Of a DNA stretch of 64,000 nucleotides, positions 35,277-44,892 are shown piece by piece. Within the stretch, counting starts at the first letter, position 1. Each line of letters starts with the position of its first letter. The notes beneath the pieces were generated by a model. The model was not told where the DNA came from. It saw nothing but the letters and a program-made list of their open reading frames with translations, and did no database searches. Location: contig NZ_JACHMJ010000001.1 of NCBI RefSeq assembly GCF_014204935.1, positions 3,534,001-3,598,000 of the forward strand, given 5' to 3'. The translations under genes were made by a program, and so were the position numbers. Source of the stretch: Conyzicola lurida (GTDB lineage Bacteria > Actinomycetota > Actinomycetes > Actinomycetales > Microbacteriaceae).

Positions 35277-36356
35277 ATGTCATCACCCCTGAATGTCGCC
35301 GTGGTCGGCGCGGGCTACTGGGGCCCGAACCTCGCCCGCAACTTCGCCGCCAGCACCGACTGGAGGCTCGCGGCGATCTGCGACCTCGACGAAACCCGGG
35401 CGCAGCTGCTCGCGCGGCAGGTGGGGCACGTCGACGTGCACACCGACCTCACCGAGCTGCTCGCCCGTCCCGACATCGACGCGATCGCCGTGGCGACACC
35501 CGCCCGCACGCACCACGGCGTGGTGCTCGCGGCGTTGCTCGCCGGCAAGCACGTGCTCGTCGAGAAGCCACTCGCCGACAGCCGCGAACACGCGGTCGAG
35601 ATGGTACGGGCCGCCGAATCGCGAGGTCTCACCCTCATGGCGGACCACACCTACTGCTACACGCCGGCCGTGCTGAAGATCCGCGAACTCATCGCCGAGG
35701 GCGCGCTCGGCGACCTGCTCTTCATCGACTCGGTGCGCATCAACCTCGGGCTCGTGCAGCCCGACGTCGACGTGTTCTGGGACCTCGCCCCGCACGATCT
35801 CTCGATCATCGACTTCATCCTGCCCGGCGGACTGCGTCCCACCGAGGTCTCAGCGCAGGGCGCCGACCCGCTCGGCGCGGGCAAGTCGTGCATCGGCTAT
35901 CTCACCGTGCCGCTCGACAACGGCGCGATCGCGCACGTGCACGTCAACTGGCTCAGCCCGACGAAGATCCGCAGCATGGTGATCGGCGGCACCAAGCGCA
36001 CCCTGGTCTGGGACGACCTCAACCCGCAGCAGCGCATCAGCGTCTACGACCGCGGCGTCGACCTCGCCCAGCAGAGCGTCGACGGAGGCGACCGTGCGGC
36101 CGCGACCGTCTCGTACCGGCTCGGCGACACCTGGTCCCCGGCGCTGCCCGAGCACGAGGCGCTCGGCGCGATGGCGGCGGAGTTCGCGGCCAGCATCCGC
36201 GAGGGCCGCTCCGCGCGCACCGACGGCCTCGCCGGCATCCGGGTCCTCTCGGTTCTCGAAGCAACCACCCGCAGTCTCGACGCCGGCGGCGCCCTCGTCG
36301 GGGTCGACGGCAGCGACGAGCGTCCGGCGCTCGCCGGGGCGGGGGCGGCACGGTGA
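35277..36356 (+). CDS. Gfo/Idh/MocA family oxidoreductase
   Basis: 359 residues. NAD(P)-binding GAGYWGPN at the start, the EKP motif in HVLVEKPLADS and a C-terminal beta-sheet domain with DLAPHDLSIIDF. The GYWGPNLARNF form resembles WlbA/PglF-associated oxidoreductases that oxidise C3 of UDP-sugars. AGAGG precedes the ATG. First gene of an eight-gene plus-strand run with 4-base overlaps; with the following aminotransferases it suggests a 3-amino-sugar pathway. Confidence 0.88.
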   Translation: MSSPLNVAVVGAGYWGPNLARNFAASTDWRLAAICDLDETRAQLLARQVGHVDVHTDLTELLARPDIDAIAVATPARTHHGVVLAALLAGKHVLVEKPLADSREHAVEMVRAAESRGLTLMADHTYCYTPAVLKIRELIAEGALGDLLFIDSVRINLGLVQPDVDVFWDLAPHDLSIIDFILPGGLRPTEVSAQGADPLGAGKSCIGYLTVPLDNGAIAHVHVNWLSPTKIRSMVIGGTKRTLVWDDLNPQQRISVYDRGVDLAQQSVDGGDRAAATVSYRLGDTWSPALPEHEALGAMAAEFAASIREGRSARTDGLAGIRVLSVLEATTRSLDAGGALVGVDGSDERPALAGAGAAR

Positions 36357-37342
36357 CCGCGCTCGCCGGAGCCCGCGTGCTCGTCACGGGCGGCGCGGGC
36401 ACGATCGGGTCCACCGTCGTCGACCAGCTGCTCGACGCCGGCGTCGCCCACGTCGACGTGCTCGACAACCTGGTGCGCGGCCGCGTCGACAACCTGTCCG
36501 ACGCGCTGGCCACCGGGCGGGCGACCCTCGTCGACGGCGACATCCGTGACCGCGACCTCGTGCACGACCTCACCCGCGGCAAGGACCTCGTCTTCCACCA
36601 GGCCGCGATTCGCATCACGCAGTGCGCCGAGGAACCGCGGCTCGCGCTCGAGGTGCTCGTCGACGGCACCTTCAACGTGTTCGAGGCGGCCGCCGAGTAC
36701 CGGGTCGACAAGGTCGTCACCGCGTCGAGCGCCTCGGTCTACGGTCTCGCCGAGCAGTTCCCGACTGACGAACGTCACCACCACCACAACAACGACACCC
36801 TCTACGGGGCCGCGAAGTCGTTCAACGAGGGGCTCATCCGCAGCTTCCGCGCGATGAACGGCCTCGACTACGTCGTGCTGCGGTACTTCAACGTGTACGG
36901 CCCGCGCATGGACGTGCACGGTCTGTACACCGAGGTGCTCGTGCGTTGGATGGAGCGTATCGCCGACGGCAAGCCACCGCTCATCTTCGGCAGCGGCGCC
37001 CAGACGATGGATTTCGTCTTCACCGACGACATCGCCCGCGCCAACCTGCTCGCCGCGGCGAGCGACTCGCGCGACGGGGTCTTCAACATCGCGAGCGGAC
37101 AGGAGACCAGCCTGCTCGGTCTGGCGCAGGCGCTGCTGCGGGCGATGGACTCCGACCTCGAGGTCGAGTTCGGCCCGGAACGCGCGGTCAACGGTGTCGA
37201 ACGGCGCCTCGCCGCGACCGACAGCGCCGAACGCGAACTCGGCTTCCGTGCCGGGACCTCGCTCGACGACGGCCTGCGGCAGCTCGTCGAATGGTGGCGG
37301 CCTCTGCGCGAGCAGATCGGCGCGAGAGGGGCGGCGGCATGA
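36353..37342 (+). CDS. NAD-dependent epimerase/dehydratase (extended SDR)
   Basis: 329 residues, GTG start overlapping the previous stop (GTGA). NAD-binding VLVTGGAGTIGSTVV, then QAAIRITQCAEEPRLALEV, SSASVYG and a catalytic YxxxK in LYGAAKSFNEG. RYFNVYGPRMD is typical of UDP-glucose 4-epimerase-like enzymes. A HHHHNND insert follows ERH near residue 145. Substrate is probably a nucleotide sugar; the exact reaction cannot be told. The longer open frame to the left is the shadow of the oxidoreductase gene. Confidence 0.85.
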   Translation: MTALAGARVLVTGGAGTIGSTVVDQLLDAGVAHVDVLDNLVRGRVDNLSDALATGRATLVDGDIRDRDLVHDLTRGKDLVFHQAAIRITQCAEEPRLALEVLVDGTFNVFEAAAEYRVDKVVTASSASVYGLAEQFPTDERHHHHNNDTLYGAAKSFNEGLIRSFRAMNGLDYVVLRYFNVYGPRMDVHGLYTEVLVRWMERIADGKPPLIFGSGAQTMDFVFTDDIARANLLAAASDSRDGVFNIASGQETSLLGLAQALLRAMDSDLEVEFGPERAVNGVERRLAATDSAERELGFRAGTSLDDGLRQLVEWWRPLREQIGARGAAA

Positions 37343-38487
37343 ACCGCATCAACGTGATGAAGCCGTGGCTCGGCACCGAGGAGGCAGAAGCGCTCGCGAG
37401 CGTGATCGAGTCCGGCTGGGTCGCCCAGGGTCCGAGGGTCGCCGAGTTCGAGACCCGATTTGCGGATGCCGCGGGCGCACTCTTCGCCGTGGCGACGTCC
37501 AACTGCACGACGGCGCTCCATCTCGCCCTGGTCGTGGCCGGCATCGGGCCGGGCGACGATGTCGTCGTGCCCTCCTTCTCGTTCATCGCCACCGCGAACG
37601 CGCCGACCTACGTGGGCGCGCGCCCCGTCTTCGCCGACGTGGACCCGGTGACCGGCAACGTCACCGCCGACACCCTGCTCGACGCGCTGACCCCGGCCAC
37701 CCGCGCCGTGATCGTCGTCGACCAGGGCGGCGTGCCCGTGGATCTCGACCCGATCCGCGCGGCGCTCGACCCGCTGGGCATCGTCGTGATCGAGGACGCG
37801 GCCTGCGGGGCGGGCTCGACCTACCGCGGCCACCCGGTCGGCGCGGGCGCGGAGCTGACCGCGTGGTCGTTCCACCCGCGCAAGCTGCTCACCACGGGCG
37901 AGGGCGGCATGCTCACCACCGCGAACTCGGAGTGGGCCGAACGCGCCCGCCGCCTGCGCGAGCACGCGATGAGCGTCTCGGCCAACGCGCGGCACGCCTC
38001 GGTGCTCTCGCCGCCGGAGGAATATCTCGAGGTGGGGTTCAACTACCGCATGACCGACCTGCAGGCCGCCGTCGGCATCGTGCAGCTCGGCCGCCTCGCC
38101 GAGATCGTGGCGCGGCGGCGCGAGATCGTCGCCGACTACGCGCGCGACCTCGACGGCGTGCACGGGCTGCGGCTGGTCGCCGATCCGCCGTGGGGCACCG
38201 CCAACTTCCAGTCGTTCTGGATCGAGGTCCTGCCCGACTTCCCGCTCGACCGCGACGCACTGCTCGCCCGGCTGGCCGACGACGGCATCTCGGCCCGGCG
38301 CGGCATCATGGCGGCGCACCGCCAGCCCGCCTACGCCGGCCGCGACACCGGCGACGCCGACCTCTCGGCGACCGAGCGGCTCACCGACACCACGCTGATC
38401 CTCCCGGTCTTCCACCAGTTCACCGCCGACGAACGTGGTCGCGTGGTCGCCTCGGTGCGCTCGGCCGCACGGAGGGCAGTCGCGTGA
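37339..38487 (+). CDS. DegT/DnrJ/EryC1 aminotransferase, first copy
   Basis: 382 residues. PLP-dependent nucleotide-sugar aminotransferase: PLP lysine in SFHPRKLLTTGEGG (Lys182), the DQGG and EDAACGAG segments that hold PLP, and GFNYRMTDLQAAVG near residue 235. It would aminate a keto-sugar made by the two preceding enzymes. ATG start overlaps the epimerase stop (ATGA). Confidence 0.92.
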   Translation: MNRINVMKPWLGTEEAEALASVIESGWVAQGPRVAEFETRFADAAGALFAVATSNCTTALHLALVVAGIGPGDDVVVPSFSFIATANAPTYVGARPVFADVDPVTGNVTADTLLDALTPATRAVIVVDQGGVPVDLDPIRAALDPLGIVVIEDAACGAGSTYRGHPVGAGAELTAWSFHPRKLLTTGEGGMLTTANSEWAERARRLREHAMSVSANARHASVLSPPEEYLEVGFNYRMTDLQAAVGIVQLGRLAEIVARRREIVADYARDLDGVHGLRLVADPPWGTANFQSFWIEVLPDFPLDRDALLARLADDGISARRGIMAAHRQPAYAGRDTGDADLSATERLTDTTLILPVFHQFTADERGRVVASVRSAARRAVA

Positions 38488-39137
38488 GGGAACTGATCGT
38501 GCTCGGAGCCAGCGGCCTCGCCCGCGAGGCGCTCGCCGTGGTGCGCGAGGCCGGCACCCACCACGTGCTCGGTATCCTCGACGACGCCGCCGGCCGCGTC
38601 CCGCCGACCTACGACGGCGTTCGCGTGCTCGGCCGCATCGCCGACCTGCAGCGCTACCCGCAGGCCGAGGTGCTGGTCTGCGTCGGCTCGGGCATCGCCC
38701 GGGAGAGGATCGTCGGCTGGCTGGCCGAAACGGGCGTCCGCGGCATCCGTTTCGCCACCGTCGTCGACCCGAGTGTGCGCAACCCGGCCCGCTGCCGCAT
38801 CGGACTCGGCAGCATCGTCCTCGCCGGCGTCAGCCTCACCGCCGACGTGACCGTCGGCGACCACGTGGTGGTGATGCCGAACGTGACCCTCACCCACGAC
38901 GATTCGCTCGAGGATTACGCGACGCTCGCCGCCGGGGTGGCCCTGGGCGGCGGCGTCACGATCGGCCGGGGCGCCTACCTCGGCATGAACTGCTCGGTCA
39001 TGCCCGACACCCGTGTCGGGACTCGCGCCGTCGTCGGCATGGGCGCGGTGGTGCTCGACGACGTGCCCGACAACGAGACGTGGGCGGGCGTACCGGCGCG
39101 GGCGATCAGCGCCCGCGCGGTGGAGGCGGCATCGTGA
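38484..39137 (+). CDS. NeuD/PglD-like sugar acetyltransferase
   Basis: 217 residues. An N-terminal Rossmann-like domain (ELIVLGASGLAREALAVVREAG) is followed by left-handed beta-helix hexapeptide repeats (VGDHVVVMPNVTLTHDDSLEDYATLAAGVALGGGVTIGR), as in NeuD and PglD, which acetylate the amino group of UDP-sugars or sialic acid. His in LTHDD is the likely base. GTG start overlaps the aminotransferase stop. It is flanked by two aminotransferase genes, in keeping with N-acetylated amino-sugar synthesis. Confidence 0.88.
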   Translation: MRELIVLGASGLAREALAVVREAGTHHVLGILDDAAGRVPPTYDGVRVLGRIADLQRYPQAEVLVCVGSGIARERIVGWLAETGVRGIRFATVVDPSVRNPARCRIGLGSIVLAGVSLTADVTVGDHVVVMPNVTLTHDDSLEDYATLAAGVALGGGVTIGRGAYLGMNCSVMPDTRVGTRAVVGMGAVVLDDVPDNETWAGVPARAISARAVEAAS

Positions 39138-40255
39138 CCCGGTCGGTGCCGATGCTCGACCTGGCCCACCAACACCGGGCGGTCGAGACGCTGGTGGCCG
39201 AGGGGTTCGCGCGGGTGATGGCCGCGTCGAGCTACATCCTCGGGCCCGAGGTGGATGCTTTCGAGAGGGAGTTCGCCGCCTTCTGCGGCGTGCCCCACGT
39301 CGTCGGGGTCGGCAACGGCACCGACGCCATCGAGCTCGCGCTGCGTGCAGCGGGGGTGGGGCGGGGTGACAGCGTGGTCATTCCCGCCAACACTTTTGTG
39401 GCGACGGCCGAAGCGGTGGTGCGGGCCGGTGCGTCGGTGGTGCTCGCCGACTGCGGCGACGACTACCTGCTCGACGTCGACGACCTGAGGATGCGGCTGA
39501 ACCCGCGCGTGCGTGCCGTCGTGGCCGTCCACCTGTACGGGCAGACCGCCGATGTCGACGGAATCCGTGCCGTGGCCGGCCCCGGCGTCGTCGTGGTGGA
39601 AGACGCCGCGCAGTCGCAGGGTGCGAAGTACCGCGGTCGCCGGTCGGGGTCGCTCGGCGACGTCGCGGGCACCAGCTTCTACCCCGGCAAGAACCTCGGG
39701 GCGTACGGCGACGCCGGCGCCGTGTCGACGGGGTCCGCGGAGATCGCCGAGCGCGTGCGCGCCCTGCGCAACCACGGCGGGCTGCACAAGTACGAGCACC
39801 TCGAGGTCGGCACCAACTCGCGCCTCGACAGCCTGCAGGCGGTCGTGCTCTCGGCCAAGCTGTCGTTGCTCGACGGGTGGAACGCCGAGAGGCGCCGGCT
39901 CGCCCACCGCTACACGGCGCGGCTCGAGGAGCTGCCCGGCGTGGCCACACCGATCGTGCGGCCGGGCAACGAGCCGGTCTGGCACCAGTACGTCGTGCGG
40001 GTGCCGGAGCGCGACCGGGTACTCGCGGCGCTCACCGAGGCGGGCATCGGCGCGGGCATCCACTACCCGACGCCCGTGCACCTGCTGCCGGCGTTCGCGC
40101 CGCTCGACAACCCGCGCGGCTCGTTCCCCGTGGCGGAGGCGGCCGCGGACCACATCCTCTCGCTGCCGATCTACCCCGGTCTCGCCGACAGCGACCAGGA
40201 CTACGTGATCGAGACGCTCGCCACCGCGCTGCGGCCGAGCGGGGTGCTGCGGTGA
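39134..40255 (+). CDS. DegT/DnrJ/EryC1 aminotransferase, second copy
   Basis: 373 residues, FdtB/QdtB-like in style: PMLDLAHQHRAVETL start, VGNGTDAIELALRAAG, PANTFVATAEAV, EDAAQSQGAKYRGRRSGSLGD, and the PLP lysine in SFYPGKNLGAYGDAG (Lys186). These enzymes make 3-amino-3,6-dideoxy sugars from dTDP-keto sugars. It differs clearly from the first aminotransferase (PRKLLTTGEGG), so the two act on different substrates. GTG start overlaps the previous stop. Confidence 0.92.
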   Translation: MTRSVPMLDLAHQHRAVETLVAEGFARVMAASSYILGPEVDAFEREFAAFCGVPHVVGVGNGTDAIELALRAAGVGRGDSVVIPANTFVATAEAVVRAGASVVLADCGDDYLLDVDDLRMRLNPRVRAVVAVHLYGQTADVDGIRAVAGPGVVVVEDAAQSQGAKYRGRRSGSLGDVAGTSFYPGKNLGAYGDAGAVSTGSAEIAERVRALRNHGGLHKYEHLEVGTNSRLDSLQAVVLSAKLSLLDGWNAERRRLAHRYTARLEELPGVATPIVRPGNEPVWHQYVVRVPERDRVLAALTEAGIGAGIHYPTPVHLLPAFAPLDNPRGSFPVAEAAADHILSLPIYPGLADSDQDYVIETLATALRPSGVLR

Positions 40256-41295
40256 GGGTGTCGCTGCCGGTGGGCGTGGCGGGCGCGCCGACCGTCTCCG
40301 CCGTCATCCCGTGCTTCAACTACGGTCACTATCTGCCGCAGGCCGTCGCCAGCGTGCTCGACCAGCCGGGTGTCGCGGCGCGGGTGATCGTCGTCGACGA
40401 CTGCTCCACCGACGACTCCCTCGCGGTGGCCCGGGCGCTCGCGGCGGCCGACCCGCGCGTCACCGTGCTCGCGCACCCGCAGAACCGCGGGCACATCCAG
40501 ACCTACAACGACGGCCTCGACCTCGTCGACACCGAGTTCGTCACCCTGCTCTCCGCCGACGACCTCGTCGCGCCGGGGGCACTCGGCCGCGCGGTCTCGC
40601 TGATGGCCGCGCACCCGCGGGTCGGCATGGTCTACGGCCAGCCGGTGGAGTTCGTCGGCGAGCCTCCGGCGGGCGACCGCGACGGGGGGGCGCCGTACAC
40701 CTGGACCCGCTGGCGCGGCACCGAGTGGATCCGCATCGCGACGCGTCGCGGACGCTGCTTCATCCTCTCGCCCGAGGTCGTGATGCGCACCGAGGCGATG
40801 CGGCAGATCGGCGGCTACAACCCGCTGCTGCCCAAGTCGGGCGACCTCGAATACTGGCTGCGCACCGCGACCCACTGGGACGTGGGGCGGGTCAACGGCC
40901 GGGTGCAGGCGTTCTACCGGCAGCACGAGGCGAACATGCACGCCACGATCCTGCCCTCGATGGCCGCCGACTACCGGCACCGGCTGCTCGCCTTCCGCTA
41001 CCTCGAGGGCACCCCGGCGGCGGCGCTGGTGGGGCGGGCGCGCCGGGCCCTCGCGCGCGAGGCGCTCGGGGTGGCGCTGCGCGAGCTCGACGCCGACGGC
41101 CGCGCCGAGGTGGCCCGCGAGTTGCGCGCCGCCGCCGTCGAGATTTCGCCGGCCGCGGCATCCACCCGTCGAGCCCGTGTGCTCGACTCGCGCCTGCGCC
41201 GGGGCAGCACCCCGGGGCACCGCCTGCGCGCCGCCGCCCGTGACCTCGCCGACCGGGCCCGCTGGCGGTTCTGGGTGCTGACGGGTGTCTCGTGA
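40252..41295 (+). CDS. Glycosyltransferase family 2
   Basis: 347 residues, inverting GT-A fold. VSAVIPCFNYGHYLPQAVASVLDQ start, nucleotide-binding VVDDCSTDDSLAVA, and a DxD-like LSADDLVAPGAL; acceptor region KSGDLEYWLRTATHWD and FYRQHEANMHATIL. The C-terminal 100 residues are helical and arginine-rich, possibly for membrane association. GTG at 40252 overlaps the aminotransferase stop; a GTG 6 bases later is also possible. Confidence 0.88.
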   Translation: MRVSLPVGVAGAPTVSAVIPCFNYGHYLPQAVASVLDQPGVAARVIVVDDCSTDDSLAVARALAAADPRVTVLAHPQNRGHIQTYNDGLDLVDTEFVTLLSADDLVAPGALGRAVSLMAAHPRVGMVYGQPVEFVGEPPAGDRDGGAPYTWTRWRGTEWIRIATRRGRCFILSPEVVMRTEAMRQIGGYNPLLPKSGDLEYWLRTATHWDVGRVNGRVQAFYRQHEANMHATILPSMAADYRHRLLAFRYLEGTPAAALVGRARRALAREALGVALRELDADGRAEVARELRAAAVEISPAAASTRRARVLDSRLRRGSTPGHRLRAAARDLADRARWRFWVLTGVS

Positions 41296-42512
41296 GCGGC
41301 CTGATCGACGGACTGCGGACCCGCGGCGTGCGCGACACGGCGCAGCGCGTGGTCGCCCGGCTCCACCGACGGCTCGACGTCGCCGAGCTCGACTTTCCCC
41401 TGCTGCCCGGCGACGTCGCGGACTCGTTGCGGCTCGGCCCGCCGCCCGCCCGGATGCCGGTCGCCGGACCCGTGCGCGTCGGCTGGATCTGCACCCCGCC
41501 GAGTCCCGGGTCGGGCGGCCACACCACGCTGTTCCGCATGGTCGCCGAGCTCGAGCGGCAGGGTCACGAGTGCGTGCTCTTCCTCTACGACCGGCACGGC
41601 GGCGATCTCGCCCGGCACGAGCGGGTCGTGCGCGAGAACTGGCCAAAGCTGCGGGCGAGGGTCGTGGATGCCGCGGCCGACGCCCACTCCTTTAATACGG
41701 TGGACGCTCTCGTCGCGACGGGGTGGCAGACGGCCCACGTGCTCGCGCGGCGGGCGGGGTCCTCGACCGCGCGGCGGTTGTACTTCGTGCAGGACTTCGA
41801 GCCCTTCTTCTACCCGCGCGGTTCGCTCTACGCCCTCGCCGAGGACAGCTACCGGTTCGGGTTCCGCACGATCTCGCTCGGCCGCATGGTCTACGAACAC
41901 CTGCGCATCGACATCGGCATCGACACCGACCTGGTCGGCTTCGGCTGCGACACCGACGTCTACCGGCTGACCAACCGCGGGCCGCGCAGCGGGGTGGTGT
42001 TCTACGAGAAGCCGGGCAACGACCGCCGCGGCTACACGCTCGCCCGGCTCGCGCTCGAGGAGTTCCACGCCCAGCACCCGACCGTGCCGATCCACCTCTA
42101 CGGCGACGGGGGTCCGGCGTGGCCGTTCCCCGTCGTGCGGCACGGCCGGCTCTCGCCGGTCGCGCTCAGCGAGCTCTACAACCAGGTGATCACCGGCATC
42201 GCGATGTCGTTCACGAACATCTCGCTCGTCGCCGAGGAGATGCTCGCCGCCGGCGTCATCCCCGTGGTCAACGACACCCCGTCGGCGCGCGCCGACCTCT
42301 CGCACCCCGACGTCGCCTGGGCCGCACCCACCCCGGGGGGCATCGCCGACGCGCTCGGACGTGCCGTGACCGCCGCCGACGTGCCCGACCGCGCGCATAC
42401 CGCGTCGCTGCTCGTGCGGCAGGGCTGGCGTGACACCGCGTCGCGCGTGGCCGACATCGTGCTCGACGAGGTGCGCGCCACCCCGACGGCCGCGACGGAG
42501 GTGGCGTCGTGA
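41292..42512 (+). CDS. Glycosyltransferase, WsaF/GT4-like rhamnosyltransferase candidate
   Basis: 406 residues. GWICTPPSPGSGGHTTLFRMVAELERQGHECVLFLYD, then VATGWQTAHVLA and LYFVQDFEPFFYPRGSLYALAEDSYRFG, which match the WsaF type of beta-1,2-rhamnosyltransferase in the N-terminal half. The C-terminal half (GVVFYEKPGNDRRGYTLA and FTNISLVAEEMLAAGVIPVVND) is a GT4 Rossmann domain with the donor-binding E-x7-type motif. The rhamnose assignment is by resemblance only. GTG start overlaps the previous stop. Confidence 0.75.
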   Translation: MSGLIDGLRTRGVRDTAQRVVARLHRRLDVAELDFPLLPGDVADSLRLGPPPARMPVAGPVRVGWICTPPSPGSGGHTTLFRMVAELERQGHECVLFLYDRHGGDLARHERVVRENWPKLRARVVDAAADAHSFNTVDALVATGWQTAHVLARRAGSSTARRLYFVQDFEPFFYPRGSLYALAEDSYRFGFRTISLGRMVYEHLRIDIGIDTDLVGFGCDTDVYRLTNRGPRSGVVFYEKPGNDRRGYTLARLALEEFHAQHPTVPIHLYGDGGPAWPFPVVRHGRLSPVALSELYNQVITGIAMSFTNISLVAEEMLAAGVIPVVNDTPSARADLSHPDVAWAAPTPGGIADALGRAVTAADVPDRAHTASLLVRQGWRDTASRVADIVLDEVRATPTAATEVAS

Positions 42513-43420
42513 CCGTGCGCGCGCTCTGCGTGATGAAGAACGAGGCCGACGTGATCGAGGAGACACTGCGTGACGCGCTGCGCTGGTGCGACCAGATCTA
42601 CGTGCTCGACAACGGCAGTGACGACGGCGGCTGGGAGCGCGTGAAGAGCCTCTCGCTGGTCGAACCGCGCATCGTCGCCCACGCGCGCGACGACCGGCCG
42701 TTCACCGACGACATCCGCGCCCAGCTCTACGCCGCCTATGCGCCGGGCGCCCGTGCGGGCGATTGGTGGTGCCGCCTCGACGCCGACGAGCTCTACGTCG
42801 GCGACCCGCGCGACGTGCTCGCCGCCACCCGCCCCGACCAGTTCTCGGTCTGGAGCGCGAGTCTCTCCTTCTATTTCACCGACGAGGATGCCGCCCGCTA
42901 CGCGGCAGACCCACACGCTTTCGACGACGGGGTCAGCGTGCTGGAGAAGTGCCGCTACTACCTCAACCACTGGTCGGAGCCGCGGTTCTTCCGGCACGAT
43001 CCTGGTGTGCGCTGGCGCGAGGGCGACGGCGGCTACCCGTCGGCCGTCTTCGCCCGACCGGCCTCGCCGACCCGCGTGCTTCTGCGGCACTTCCCCTACC
43101 GCTCGCCGGCGCAGATCCAGCGCCGGCTCGACGCCCGCGCCGCCGGGGCGGAGTTCGCGCACGAGAACGTCGTCGACTGGGCGCGGGCGGTCGCGGGAAT
43201 CCGCGAGCAAGGGCGCTTCGTCGCACGGCCGGGCGCGCAGACCGCCACCTGGCTCGACAGGGTGGTCGCGGCATCCGCCCTCGACTTCGACGCCCACGAC
43301 GGCCACTTCGTCGTCAACGACGAGCTCATGCCGCCGATCCCCGCCCCGCTGCCGCGCGCGCAGCGGTGGCGTGCGTCGGCCCGGCGGTTCGCCCGCCGGG
43401 TGCGTGCGGGGGCGGGCTGA
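42509..43420 (+). CDS. Glycosyltransferase family 2 (DUF-type, KNEAD start)
   Basis: 303 residues. It starts VTVRALCVMKNEADVIEETLRDAL, with YVLDNGSDDGGWERV for nucleotide binding and CRLDADELYV as the DxD metal motif. The rest (RFFRHDPGVRWREGDGGYP, LRHFPYRSPAQIQRRLDAR) resembles GT2-like proteins of cell-surface loci with no assigned sugar. GTG start overlaps the previous stop; its TGA shares one base with the flippase ATG. Confidence 0.82.
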   Translation: MTVRALCVMKNEADVIEETLRDALRWCDQIYVLDNGSDDGGWERVKSLSLVEPRIVAHARDDRPFTDDIRAQLYAAYAPGARAGDWWCRLDADELYVGDPRDVLAATRPDQFSVWSASLSFYFTDEDAARYAADPHAFDDGVSVLEKCRYYLNHWSEPRFFRHDPGVRWREGDGGYPSAVFARPASPTRVLLRHFPYRSPAQIQRRLDARAAGAEFAHENVVDWARAVAGIREQGRFVARPGAQTATWLDRVVAASALDFDAHDGHFVVNDELMPPIPAPLPRAQRWRASARRFARRVRAGAG

Positions 43421-44892
43421 TGGCGATCGAGCTGCCCGACCCGCTGGCCCCCGGCCCGACCGCCGAGCCGGCACCCCGCGCCCCGACCGTGCGCCGCGGA
43501 CTCGCCTGGAGCACCGCGAGCAACATCGTGCTGCGCGTCGGCAACCTCGCGGTCGGCATCATCATGGCGCGCATTATCGCGCCCGAGGAGTTCGGCGTCT
43601 TCGCCGTGGCCCTCACGGTCTGGTCGGTGCTCGGCTCGGTCGCCGAGTTCGGGCTGGGCGCCGATCTCGTGCGGCGCGACGACTACGAGCGGCATCTGCC
43701 GACCGTCGCGACGCTCGGCGCGGTGCTCAGCGGGTCGCTCGCCCTCGTCATGGTGCTCGGCGCCCCGACGATCGCGGGGCTGTTCGGCAGCCCGGCGGCG
43801 ACCGGGGTGGTGCAGCTCATGGCGATCCCGATGGCGCTCATCGGTCTGTCGGTCGTGCCCGCCGCGCTTCTGCAGCGCTCGATGCGGCAGGGCACGCTGT
43901 TCGCGATCGACGGTTCCTCGCTCGTCGTCTCCACGGCCGCGACGGTGGTCTTCGCGCTCGTCGGCCTCGGCCCCGCGGCGCTCGCCCTCGGCCGGGTCGC
44001 CGGGCAGGGGCTCACGGTGCTGCTGCAGTACATCGCGGTCCGGCGCTGGCCGGTGTTCGGGCTCGACCGCACGGTGCTGCGCGAGGCCGTCGGGTTCGGG
44101 CTGCCGCTCGCCCTCGCGAACGTCGTCGGCTGGTCGATCATCAGCATCGACAACCTCATCGTCGCCCGCACCACGAGCCCCGAGGAGCTCGGCCTCTACG
44201 CCCTCGCCTTCAACGTCGCCTCGTGGCCGATGTCCGTTGCCGGTCAGTCGGTGCGGGTGATCGCGCTGCCCGCGTTCTCCCGGTTGCCGGATGACGCCCA
44301 CCGCGGCCGCGCGATGGTGCGGGTCAGCGGCCTCATCTGGTCGGTGAGCGCGGTGATGGCGCTCGGACTGGTCTTCGTCGCGCCGCAGGTCGTGACGGTG
44401 CTCTACGGGGAGCGCTGGGCCGGGGCCGCGGCGGCGGTCGCGCCGCTCGCCGTGTTCGGGGCGTTCCGGGTGATTTTCGACCTGGCGGCGACGTACCTCA
44501 TCGCCTGCGGACACACCCGGCAGGTGGCGGTGGTGCAGGTGGTCTGGCTCGTGGCGCTCGTGCCGGCGATGATCGCCGGCGTGACGCTCGGCGGGCTGGC
44601 CGGCGCGGGCTGGGCGCACGTCGTGGTGGCCGTGGTGGTGGTACTGCCCGCGTACCTCGTCTACCTGCACCGGGCGCGCGTGCCGGTCGCCCGATTCCTG
44701 CGCGCGTGGACGGTGCCGACCCTCGCGGGACTGCCGCTCGCCGTCGCACTCTGGGTGATCACCTCGACGCTCACGCTGCCCCTGGTGGTGCTCGGCGCGG
44801 CGGCGGGTGCCGGGCTGCTGCTCTACGCGCTGCCGATGTCGCGCTGGTGGATCGGCCGGGCGCGGGCCGTGGGCGTCGACGCCCCGGTCTGA
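43420..44892 (+). CDS. Wzx-like flippase, MOP superfamily, cluster II
   Basis: 490 residues with about 12-14 transmembrane helices. GLAWSTASNIVLRVGNLAVGIIMARIIAPEEFGVFAVAL at the start and SIDNLIVARTTSPEELGLYALAFNVASWPM mid-way are typical of the lipopolysaccharide/EPS flippase group. It is the last gene of the plus-strand operon. Its final 70 bases overlap the end of the convergent polymerase gene. Confidence 0.9.
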   Translation: MAIELPDPLAPGPTAEPAPRAPTVRRGLAWSTASNIVLRVGNLAVGIIMARIIAPEEFGVFAVALTVWSVLGSVAEFGLGADLVRRDDYERHLPTVATLGAVLSGSLALVMVLGAPTIAGLFGSPAATGVVQLMAIPMALIGLSVVPAALLQRSMRQGTLFAIDGSSLVVSTAATVVFALVGLGPAALALGRVAGQGLTVLLQYIAVRRWPVFGLDRTVLREAVGFGLPLALANVVGWSIISIDNLIVARTTSPEELGLYALAFNVASWPMSVAGQSVRVIALPAFSRLPDDAHRGRAMVRVSGLIWSVSAVMALGLVFVAPQVVTVLYGERWAGAAAAVAPLAVFGAFRVIFDLAATYLIACGHTRQVAVVQVVWLVALVPAMIAGVTLGGLAGAGWAHVVVAVVVVLPAYLVYLHRARVPVARFLRAWTVPTLAGLPLAVALWVITSTLTLPLVVLGAAAGAGLLLYALPMSRWWIGRARAVGVDAPV